From NCBI GenBank assembly GCA_028753945.1, contig JAPNXP010000002.1:6448001-6512000 (forward strand): a stretch of 64,000 nucleotides of DNA, given 5' to 3'. The notes under the pieces were generated by a model that searched no databases, was not told the DNA's origin, and was given only the letters and a program-made list of their open reading frames with translations. This document shows positions 55,324 to 64,000 of this stretch, in pieces. Each line of letters starts with the position of its first letter. Positions within the stretch are counted from its first letter, which is position 1. The position numbers were made by a program, and so were the translations under genes. Source of the DNA: Hexactinellida sp. DTS-2022. Taxonomy: Eukaryota; Porifera; Hexactinellida.

Positions 55324-56231
55324 TACAGTCAAACCTCCAATAGTGAACACCTCTCATTAGTGAACGCCTCCAAATAGTGAACACTATATTCCGGTCCCAA
55401 ATATTTCCCTATCAAATAATCTTAATAATAACCTCTCTTTAATGAACACCTCTATACTGTGAATAGTGAACACCTTATGTGAACATTTCCTATGTATCTC
55501 AATTAGAATGAACCTCTAATTAGTGAGCATGGGTCAGGTTTCTGATACATAATAATCGGTATTATATGGAAAGCGTGAAAAGATATATGTCATAGACTAC
55601 TAATAAGTTATCAATGGGTATATTACGTACTAAGTAGTTTTGAATTACTCTATCAAGTCAGGTTAATTTATTCATCTAGATTCTAAACGTAATGTCACTG
55701 AAAAGGAAAAATCTTACAATATCCGAAAAGCTCAATGTAGTATAATTTGCCTCAACCCATAGCCAGCGTGATGTAGCTAATCGATTTGGCATATCTGTGG
55801 AGCCGTAAATAACATCCTTAAGAAGAAACAAGAAATCCAAATGGCTTGCAAAGAAAACTGTAATCCACAAATGAAGAGAGTTAGATTGTCTAGTCATTGC
55901 GAAGTAAATGATCTTATTTGGCAGTGGTTTGTTGTAATCAAGGCATTCAGTAATTACGACAGTCAGGTGTTTGAAGCCGCAATGAAAGCTGAATCAGCAT
56001 TCAAAGAGTTAATATTTAAAGGAACATGTCAAAGGCAGTCAAAACTCACTGATTATTTAAATATAATTAATTAAAAGCTAAATACACAGTTAACATTGCA
56101 TACTTAAATCATCGGCTTAATAAATGTTATTGTTATACTATTCCAATGTAACCTCTGATTAATGAACACCTCGCTATAATGAACAAAACTTCCGGTCCCG
56201 AGGGTGTTCACTATAGAGAGGTTTGACTGTA
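55324..56231 (+). mobile_element. Pogo/Tigger deletion derivative, 908 bp, with HTH coding remnant
   Basis: TACAGTCAAACCTCCAATAG at left and CTATAGAGAGGTTTGACTGT then A at right; TA borders. TAGTGAACACCTC-type motifs repeat in both subterminal regions. It keeps both ends of a transposase gene but lacks the DDE core. Surrounding text TTAATTAA on both sides suits insertion into A+T-rich DNA. Confidence 0.85.
55691..56074 (+). pseudogene. Pogo/Tigger transposase: CENP-B-type HTH and C-terminal tail
   Basis: Starts MSLKRKNLTISEKLNVV, then after a stop SQRDVANRFGIS and, one frame over, AVNNILKKKQEIQMACKEN: together a CENPB_N/pogo DNA-binding HTH. Next KRVRLSSHCEVNDLIWQWFV corresponds to the second (Tc5/CENP-B type) HTH. 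The catalytic D-D-E region is deleted; the tail AFKELIFKGTCQRQSKLTDY resembles the family's final residues. Stops and a frameshift make it inactive. Confidence 0.78.
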
Positions 56232-56340
56232 GTTAATTAAATATTTGTGTTCGAAAACAAACCGGAAATCCGTATTAACCTCGTTGATTATTTCTTGATT
56301 ATTCGGCTAGATCGAAATGGCCTTCTCAAAGATAACCTTG

Positions 56341-56449
56341 CAGGGGCCGGCGGAAGCAGTTTTAAAGTGGTCAGGGCATGGCTTGACCGGCCAAACCAGT
56401 TACGTAAGAGTGGTCAGGTCGGCCTGACCGCTTCCGCTGCCCCTCCAGG
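56341..56449. mobile_element. Short hAT-type MITE, CAGGGGCCGGCGGAAGC ends
   Basis: CAGGGGCCGGCGGAAGCAG at left; CCGCTTCCGCTGCCCCTCCA at right. An internal AGTGGTCAGG motif is repeated and resembles the 23058-23204 MITE. Duplication unclear. Confidence 0.6.
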
Positions 56450-58475
56450 CTTGGTAGTGATAACTTATCATAATTTATCAAAACTTATATAACTTATCAT
56501 AAATATATACTTCCCAATGGCAACTTGGAACTTGCACTATCTATGACAGTTATTAATTTACATACGGATAACCTTAGGATTTAAAACTTTTTCATAGAAA
56601 ACTTTTTCATAGTAAACTTTTTTGAATTACAAATCACTTTCAATCACATAGTGACGATGTAATCTTCTGAAAAATTGGGGCAATACCAACTAATCACTCG
56701 TGTAGAACTGAAAGTGATTAGTAATTTAATTATTCCTAAATGTACATCTGACCACAGACGTTATTCAGGTATTGGATTCGCTATAACACCTGCATACTAC
56801 CTTTTATTCTTGTTATCTCCACCATTTATTGTGAGTTCTCCAGTTGGTGTGTCCATCTTCCTTTTCCGAAGATCTCTCTGAGTTTATCTGTTACTTATGA
56901 GATGTTTGTCTCCCCTTCATTTCTCTACATACTGTATTCCTGTATGTATGTACTTGTTATAACTCTTGTACCAACTCAAAATCTTCTAGCAATGTTATTA
57001 GCATAACATTTTAATATTGTTATGTCGTAATCCTTTCCTCCTCATTTTGAGTTTGTGAGGTCATGAACTCAAGAACTATTAAATACCATAACGAATATAA
57101 GAACACAAGAATGTGACTTCTCAAAAAACCCGGGAGACTAAAAACTGTGTCAAAAGCTCCATGCGATAGGAGAATTACCTTCACGTACCTGAATCCCGCT
57201 TGGTTCATAACATGGAATCTATCGACCGGTGTCGTCTCTCGAGAAGCTCCGTTTGCTCAGACAAAGACTATCAAGTTATATCCTCTCCATCTACTGGACA
57301 ACTTCTGTATTATTTATACCACTCCACACCTATACGTCATGTAAATTTATCTGTTCCTTATTTATTTATTTATTTATTGGTTTATTTATTTGTTTATTAT
57401 TTATTTATTGACGGATTGATTTATACTTGCAATATTTCGAACCTCACACCTCCTAGCTGGCTAGCTCATGTTTCTTTATGTCTCAAACTGATTATACTAT
57501 TTAGTGTACTAGTCTACACGCTTATTGCGTTAACTATTCCCATGTTTCAAACAGGTATTGATGTCTAGACAACAAACCAGTTTTAGTTAATTGTGTATTC
57601 ACGAAAGGTAACACCTAAATAGCCCTCAGTTTTTCCAAAGTCCAAAATTTGGGGAAGCTTTTCAATAATTTTATTCTCCTGTTAAATCAATGGGTGATTT
57701 CTATAATTTGAATATTTATACGTTATAACATTTTTTTAACAATCAGACATTTCTTTATGACCCCTATGCTTACATTTGTATTTATATTCTATTAGTTTAC
57801 TCTTTTTTAGACGTTGTTAACAGTGTTCTTTTTTTTCTCGTGATCAGTCTTACCATACTATTCCCTGAAGCAGATTTTTCAAACATTTGCTATTCTCCAG
57901 AACTGCTTAGAATATTATTGCATCTATTATATAAGTAATATAACCTTCTATTCTATTACTGTCAACTGTTAATCACTTGGTATTGAAGTTCTAGTAAGGA
58001 ATTATGTTTTGATTGTTTCGTTATTGTTTGAATTATGTTATATAATGTTACTATACCATGGACCTTATAATGTTATGTCTTATTACTATGTTCAATAACT
58101 TCAATTCACAATAGTTTGTAATGTGCATTTCCAATCAACTTTCTGTGATCTGTGAGAATTTATTCAGGCGTCACCTGGGTACTATAATTAGTTCTGTTTG
58201 TACATATTGGGCAAATTTCTCTAACCTGAATTCCCATTCTCTCCTCCGTTACCTACTCAAATTAGTTTTATTTAACTCTCGTCCAATCCTGTGGTTTTAA
58301 TGAAAGTTCTAAATTCAGTATAATTAATCAGCAAAAGTTCTTCTAATTAGAAAATAGGATGTTAGAACGTATTAGGCATCAAATATCGATAGGAAGGAGG
58401 TGGAGAATGTTTGGTTTGTTTCATCTGTAAGAGCATTGTCTGTAAAAGAGTTAGCAGGTTGTAACGAAGAATTCC
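56450..58475. other. Long stretch without a gene; TTTA microsatellite
   Basis: A (TTTA)n-like run at 57358-57412 produces hydrophobic false frames. Other frames are unsupported. Confidence 0.4.
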
Positions 58476-58916
58476 GATTCACTCTTCACTTCCAGCGAAT
58501 ATCTGTGAGCAGTCTGTGCACTGCTAGATCAGAGATATATAGTTAAATTGAATGAGAGTAGCATGGACAATGGTGGACTTACATGAGTATGATTGTTAGG
58601 GAGCAGAGCATCACAGGACAGGGCACGATCCGATTCACTCTTCACTTCCAGCGAATATCTGTGAGCAGACTGTGCACTGCTAGATCAGAGATATAAAGTT
58701 AAATTGAATGAGAGTAGCATGGACAATGTTGGACTTACACGAGTATGATTGTGAGGGAGCAGAGCATCACAGGACAGGACACGATCCGATTCACTCTTCA
58801 CTTCCAGCGAATATCTGTGAGCAGACTGTGCACTGCTAGATCAGAGATATAAAGTTAAATTGAATGAGAGTAGCATGGACAATGTTGGACTTACATGAGT
58901 ATGATTGTGAGGCAGT
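58476..58916. repeat. 156-bp tandem repeat, 2.8 copies
   Basis: GATTCACTCTTCACTTCCAG starts units at 58476, 58632 and 58788, exactly 156 apart. Units differ at only a few bases (ATATATAGTT/ATATAAAGTT), so the duplication is young. The third stops at GATTGTGAGGCAGTG. No coding meaning; 156 is a multiple of 3 but every frame has stops. Confidence 0.93.
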
Positions 58917-59499
58917 GGAATATTTTTGTGTGTATGCATTTTGAAGGCTTACTTGTTAAGGATATTTAGTGAAAGGGCGATAAATTTTCGGAACTTGAAA
59001 TTTATATAGTTTTTTTCCCTGTTCTTAATTAATTGCTGACATAGTTTTCCAATTCCTTTTATTTTCTAGTTTACTACCTATTTTCAATTAGTAATTGTAT
59101 TATGTATTAACTTATAGATATATTGTTTCAAATTACGTAATGTTATCGTTAACCTACTCAGCGGGAGCAGGAAAATGTTCAAATACCTATTGTTGATACT
59201 TAAGGGTAATCTGTATTGATATTCGGGCGTTCACGGTGAATCTCAGAATTGCATAATTTACTACTAGGAATACTCTAGATGAGATAGAGATTGACTTCTA
59301 TGATTTTTTTTTTCTTAATTTTCAATCAAGATGGTGTTTTTTAATAAAATAAGACGTCGACTTCCTTATATGGGCATGACATTTTTTCAAAAATTGTTGA
59401 ATCTTTTTGAATTTTTGAACATATTATTATGAGACTATTTCCTCTCAGTAATAATTTTTATTTTATTTATTTTTGCAGAAGAAACGATGCTAAAGGGCA
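58917..59499. other. A+T-rich spacer
   Basis: No motif recognised. Confidence 0.35.
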
Positions 59500-60090
59500 T
59501 TTTTTCAAAATAATCATAAAACGCAGTCGTGCACTAAACTATCGTTATAAAATGTTAGAAGAAAAATTTTTCAATTCTAGTTCAAGGGTCTGAGGATGCA
59601 TCATGTGTTAGCCCAGAGAAATTTTTTGACTTTCTGATTATTATTTTTGGTTTTATAAGCATTCTAAGGCTGCGGCCCACGAATTTTTCCGAATTTCAAC
59701 ATCAAAAGAGGTGATAAAATTCTACACTGCCATATATTGTTCCCAAAATTAAAAATTTCGGAATCTACAGGTCAAAATATACAGGTTCACGTCAAAAAGT
59801 TCAGGAATATGTCAAAAATTAGGAAATTAGGGGCATAAAAGAATATGAAGGGTATGCAAGTACCCGGTGATCATATATTACTGTGGGAAATTGGACAGCA
59901 GAATAATTCTGAAATTCTTCATAAAAATGCGCCAGCTTCTTATCTATGCGTAGCATTTGTTTTCAACACTTTTACAATAATATATCATGAGTTATGACCA
60001 ATTTATGACTATGGTTTTGTCTGTTTTGTCATATTTTCACACCTCAAGGCCCTCAAATATACAATAAAGTATTATATAAAACACCAATTT
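59500..60090. repeat. Dispersed repeat family R2, copy 2
   Basis: See the parallels listed for 44530-45085. It is followed by a segment (60160-60720) related to R1, with a CATATATGGTAATTTGATGT core and GATAGAGCTTAGCTCTAAAT. Confidence 0.65.
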
Positions 60091-60159
60091 GGTAATACAA
60101 ATATGGAAATAGCATTTGCGCACAAAATGAGACGTTACACAACACGATCCAATCATTAT

Positions 60160-60720
60160 TCGATAAGTTATGGACTTTTGGGCCACAGAAGGGGGCAAAA
60201 AATCTGACATTTCACACCTGTTGATATTTCAGAAACGCTTTGAGATAAAATGATCATAGGCATTAGAAAATACTGTAAATACCTGACTTTCTATACGTTT
60301 ATAATACATTTTAGGACTCTAGGTGTCACACTTTTTAACATGACCATATATGGTAATTTGATGTGCCCAATTTTGATGACGAAGCAAATTTTGTAACTCT
60401 TGATCTCTGGACAGCAGAGACTAGCTCTAAAATTCTAGTCACATCATGATACTATTTCTTACTCATTGGATAAACTTTTGGGATTATATTATAATTCGAA
60501 TGATGTGTTCTGATAACAAATGCCCAAATATGGTGGTGTCAAAGTGGCAATATGTTAAAAAGCTGACAAAAATCCAACTTCTGATCCAAATGAGATAGAG
60601 CTTAGCTCTAAATTTCTAAAAATAGTCTAATTCAATTTCAAATGACATTATCTATTTTATGCAGTTTAGGAACTCCTTTTCCTCGCACTTTCATATTCTG
60701 GACTCAGCCACTTCGACACA
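60160..60720. repeat. Dispersed repeat family R1, diverged copy 3
   Basis: TGTGCCCAATTTTGATGACG and ATGGTGGTGTCAAAGTGG match the R1 copies at 22.9-23.2 and 35.4 kb. Here one arm of the core hairpin is changed (ATGGTAA for ATGGGCA). Confidence 0.55.
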
Positions 60721-60779
60721 AATTAATTAAATGCTAATTATGAAGGTGTAAAAAAAGACCATTTGGGCATATGGATGTA

Positions 60780-61258
60780 AAAAAGAGAATTTTTATTCTA
60801 GAAAGTCAAACTTTTTTTTAAAATGCTCAGTATATGTAGGCGCATGTTTTAAAAGCGGGCAGTTTTGGCAATATAATACAAAAAAATTGAATTAGTATAC
60901 TTTTAATGAAAAATAGTGGGGTTTTTTTGACCAATTTCACAAAAATGACAATAACATAGAGTAGATTAAAGAAAAAGCATATTTCGGTTCGATTTAAAAC
61001 ATTGAGTATTGACTCAGGTATATTTTATAATTGACATGTTTCGCGCTAAAAACTAACATAAAATTTTTTTGTAAATATTTGCCTAGTATGGATTAGGCCT
61101 ATATTGACATTGTCTAGTTCATAACTAAGGATATATACATAGTAGAACTCTAATATTTTCAGGGATATCTTAGATATATTAGTACTATCCAAAAACGCAA
61201 TAAAAACATTAGGTCGTCGGGTGTCAAAATATCAGTACAGAGTACCCTTAAGAAATAG
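60780..61258. repeat. Reversed relative of the 19986-20677 element
   Basis: Complement shares CACCCGACGACCTAATGTTT, TATCCCTGAAAATATTAGAG and AACATGTCAATTATAAAATA with the 20-kb copy. Ends with TACCCTTAA. Confidence 0.7.
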
Positions 61259-61314
61259 CTTCAAAAAAATGGTTAATCAAATTGCAAAATATTTTTCTGT
61301 AATCTTGTTAAATT

Positions 61315-61392
61315 CAGTGATGTGGTCCGTTACTCAGTAACGGAGTAAAGTAACGGAAGAGAAAGAAGTAACGGTAACGGAGCACATCACTG
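61315..61392. mobile_element. Tiny hAT-type MITE, 78 bp
   Basis: CAGTGATGTGGTCCGTTAC at left and GTAACGGAGCACATCACTG at right. Flanked by GTTAAATT (61307-61314) and GTTTAATT (61393-61400), an 8-bp duplication with one mismatch. The interior is GTAACGGAG repeats. Confidence 0.85.
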
Positions 61393-61552
61393 GTTTAATT
61401 ATTTGCTAGATCGTAGAAATTATCCTATAATTTGGCTAGCGGCAAAAAGAAAATTCCTTTGGTTTCCTCTAAACTACCTATACTGTCCCTTAACTATAAA
61501 TATAAAATGAAATGTAAAAATGTAACTCAAAAAACTCAAAATGTATAATATT

Positions 61553-61797
61553 AATGTTCGTTATAAGTAGAATTCGTTATAAGCGGAGTTCGTTAAAACC
61601 GGAGTAAAATTAATAGATTCGAGAATATATGGGATATAAATGACTTCGTTATAAGCGGAGTTTCATTATATCCATTTCGTTGTAACCGTAGTTTTTATAA
61701 AGTAATAAGATAGAAAGATTTCCGGACCGGTGAATGACTTCGTTATGAGCAGGTACTTCGTTATATCCGACTTTGGTTATAACGGGAGTTGACTGTA
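61553..61797. mobile_element. Pogo/Tigger-type MITE, TTCGTTATAAGCGGAG family
   Basis: TTCGTTATAAGCGGAGTT-like motifs recur five or more times; right end TTATAACGGGAGTTGACTGT then A is a pogo/Tigger terminus. Left end missing. Confidence 0.65.
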
Positions 61798-61879
61798 TTA
61801 CACTCGTTATACAGCATTAAGTTATGGTACTTAAAAGTTGATTTCATTATACTAGCTTTTCCATACTATATTACTTGAA

Positions 61880-61970
61880 ATGTTTAATCCCGGAATCCCG
61901 GGATCCCGGGATTGAGTATCAGGTCAATCCCGAATCCCGGGATTGGAAATTTGCCCCGGGATTGCAAACA
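61880..61970. mobile_element. hAT end, ATCCCGGGATT-rich
   Basis: AATCCCGGGATT motifs repeat five times, closing with GCCCCGGGATTGCAAACACT AG, which reversed is a hAT-like start. Only one end is present. Confidence 0.5.
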
Positions 61971-62280
61971 CTAGTTCCAAAATTCCCCTTATGCAGATAT
62001 ACTTCAATCATACTTCATGATGAAAGTTATGTTATTTGAGAATTATTTGTATTATAATACATACGTATAACAATTTGTTTGCAGTTAGCAATTTTATGAA
62101 ATTGTATTTTTGCTTCATAGCTACATTTCTTTTGAGTCAAACATGTAGAGAGTTTATGTTCCTGGTTATGCAAAACGAGTTTTTAGAATTTATTAACCAA
62201 TACATTTTCTCTAACAAAATGCGGGAAATGTCATTTTCGAACCCAAGTTTATCTAGATGCTGCACTCCTTAAAATTTACT
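61971..62280. other. No gene supported
   Basis: The plus frame 62036-62272 is low-complexity and has no recognised domain. Confidence 0.35.
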
Positions 62281-62458
62281 ACTTTGAACTAGAAGGGCCA
62301 GGGGCCCCGGCACATAATTTTGAACCGGGACCCTCGAAACATTAGCTACGCCACTGGGCATTCTGCCCCGGCCCAATCCGGGTTATTAATATAATTGTAC
62401 GGGGCATGCCCCGGATATATACTAAATCCGGACTGGGAAGGTCTGCGACCGCCCCTGT
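62281..62458. mobile_element. Two hAT right-hand ends, GC-rich
   Basis: TTAGCTACGCCACTG at 62344-62358 is a very common hAT terminus; GCGACCGCCCCTG at about 62455 is another. Text between is CCCCGGC-rich. Left ends are not in this window or were lost. Confidence 0.5.
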
Positions 62459-63044
62459 TGCAAGTTAAACTATTTCAATTCAATCTTTAATATTAAAAAA
62501 GTTTTACTTTTCTTCATCGAACTAGAAGAAACAAAGAAATAAATATATTTAAATACTGATCGTAGTAGACACAGTAAACTTGATTAAAATAATATATAAT
62601 TTTCGATTTTTATTAATTATTTTGTATAATCGAGATTTTTTAGAAAAACGGACGGCGTCGGGATTTTCTCTGAATTTTTATTGATAAATGATAGACGTAC
62701 TTCAAAAGTCAAAGAATAAAGGTTACTATTCAAGAGATTAAGAGAACCACAATGCAATTCCCAATATATTATACATGTATTTATTATTTATAAATACAAG
62801 ACAATATAAGTATAAATTGATATATGTATGAACAGCGGTTCATTTGTGACTGCAACTAATATATTAGTAGTATGTACGAGAAGAAAATAAATAAATCCGG
62901 GCGGATAAAGACAATTAAAAACAAGTAATTTATTATACAATATAAGGCATTATTAATATAATGTATATTTAACTTACTTCAATTGTTTGCGTGACTATAG
63001 TAATGAGAATTAGGTAAATGCAAACAAACAAAAAAGGACAGAGA
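62459..63044. other. A+T-rich spacer
   Basis: No motif recognised. Confidence 0.35.
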
Positions 63045-63052
63045 TATTACAG

Positions 63053-63206
63053 CAGCGTTTCTCAACATTTTTCAGTCTGTCTCCCCCTTAGCGAATCGCG
63101 GCAATTCCCATCGCCCCCCTCCGATTGTATTCTATTGCACTGACCGGAGGGCGGGTACCATTTCTAAGTCAAACCGCCATTTTATCGCCCACGTTGAGAA
63201 ACACTG
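63053..63206. mobile_element. hAT MITE, 154 bp, perfect 8-bp duplication
   Basis: CAGCGTTTCTCAAC at left and GTTGAGAAACACTG at right. TATTACAG immediately precedes (63045-63052) and follows (63207-63214). GC-rich interior with TCGCCCCCCTCCG. Confidence 0.92.
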
Positions 63207-63391
63207 TATTACAGGGTTATATCCAAACATGCCCCATATATCTTAGTCGTACAACTTTCAGGATAGAACCCCCACACTGGGAACCATTTTCAAATATATA
63301 TTGACAAATATTTACACACCTCGTTTTCCTTTCCTATAAAAAGAACAGGTCTAAACTTAGAATCGCATGTATAAAGTTAAATATAAGTACG
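63207..63391. other. Spacer between two MITEs
   Basis: No motif recognised. Confidence 0.3.
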
Positions 63392-63563
63392 TACAGTCGA
63401 CTCTGCTTAATAGAGCCACCTCGGGACCAGGTTGTTTCGACCCGATTAAGCGGAGAAACCGATTAACCGAAAATATTGTAAGCCAAACTGTAATTCTGTC
63501 CTTTAAATCCTGTGAAACTTTGACCCGATTAACCGATGGCTCTATTAAGCGGAGTTGACTGTA
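63392..63563. mobile_element. Pogo/Tigger-type MITE, CTCCGCTTAAT family, copy 3
   Basis: TACAGTCGACTCTGCTTAAT at left, ATTAAGCGGAGTTGACTGTA at right, TA borders. Best preserved copy of this family (172 bp). The 63-codon frame at 63367 is repeat sequence. Confidence 0.88.
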
Positions 63564-64000
63564 TACATAGTATTTACATCGATATAGACACTAGTGATGT
63601 AATTGTATATAGAACTTCGCAAGTTACATGATCAGGTGTATCATAGATACCGTCACTATTTATATTAAATAATTAATTAACGCAAGTTATGCTACATCAT
63701 GTTGTTAATTATTCAAAATTGATGTGTATAAGAAAAGTATCAAAATACGTAAATGTACATATAACTGACTGCAAAGGCATACCTCCTAAGGAATCTAAAA
63801 GGGTAAATTACATCAAACAATATAGTTTTATCTTCAAAAAACTATGAATCTAGAATTTTTATAGATAGCGCATAATGGCCACGCGAAATATTTTACACAA
63901 AAGGGACAAATCAAGTAAATCCAATGACTACCATTATTCTAATACACCATAAAGAGTATTGATAATTAGTTCACCTTGGCAGCAGGCGCCTGGCGCGCCT
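63564..64000. other. No gene; possible hAT end at the window edge
   Basis: The last bases CAGGCGCCTGGCGCGCCT contain a GC-rich palindrome resembling a transposon end cut by the window border. Confidence 0.3.

Noticed and set aside
57200..57568. 122-codon membrane protein
   Set aside because: Its hydrophobic core is a TTTA microsatellite and no domain is recognisable.
62036..62272. 78-codon protein with a signal-like start
   Set aside because: No motif, low complexity, and no splice or repeat context to support it.

Overview
The window looks like intron- and transposon-rich nuclear DNA from an invertebrate metazoan. It is visibly A+T-rich, has no operons or bacterial signals, and contains eukaryote-only protein families: a PARP catalytic domain, a Deltex-type RING plus C-terminal domain, hAT, pogo/Tigger, P-like and Tc1-type transposons, Helitron helicase, and Penelope-like reverse transcriptases. 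The phylum cannot be fixed from this sequence. No complete ordinary host gene is present. The best host-like pieces are a PARP catalytic exon on the minus strand at the left edge (1-342, one frameshift) and a broken Deltex-like E3 ligase on the minus strand at 18.8-19.56 kb.

Layout. 0-5.9 kb: PARP exon, then a TA-flanked GCGTTAAT-rich MITE, hAT and pogo ends, and a Tc1-type MITE. 6.0-8.5 kb: two TTAA-flanked elements. 8.7-14.2 kb: a broken hAT transposase (minus) and a second, nearly full-length ZMYM1-type hAT (plus) whose last codons are cut by a palindromic MITE. 15.3-17.8 kb: P-like transposase remnant and a three-layer nest of elements. 18-23.4 kb: Deltex pseudogene and TTAA elements, one nested in another. 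23.5-27.2 kb: direct repeats, a ~178-bp tandem array with an inverted first unit, and a 46-bp minisatellite of about 30 copies. 27.6-34.9 kb: a GC-richer island with two different Penelope-like retroelements, the first linked to a Gag-like ORF with two CCHC knuckles. 35.5 kb: Helitron helicase remnant. 36-40 kb: more TTAA elements and a CACAGTG-ended element with a 5-bp duplication, itself hit by a TTAA element inside its right terminal repeat. 41-43.9 kb: second (empty) copy of the 16-kb repeat, a hAT remnant and a reverse-transcriptase remnant. 45-51 kb: MITEs and one possible orphan exon. 51.2-52.9 kb: the longest open frame, a 543-residue zinc-finger protein of a repeated transposon-like family. 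53-64 kb: MITEs, a pogo/Tigger deletion derivative keeping its HTH domain, a 156-bp tandem repeat and several tiny hAT MITEs with clear duplications.

The genes do not form a pathway; the window is a stratigraphic record of mobile elements. Three groups dominate: TTAA-flanked (piggyBac-like) MITEs with six unrelated terminal repeats, TA-flanked pogo/Tigger MITEs whose ends resemble one another across many families, and 8-bp-duplicating hAT elements. Several insertions can be proved from an empty-site paralogue in the same window. The strongest candidates for something undescribed are the Gag-bearing Penelope-like element, the CACAGTG element, and the conserved ATGGGCA...TGCCCA hairpin in a dispersed family. 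All functional assignments come from reading motifs; no database search was run.
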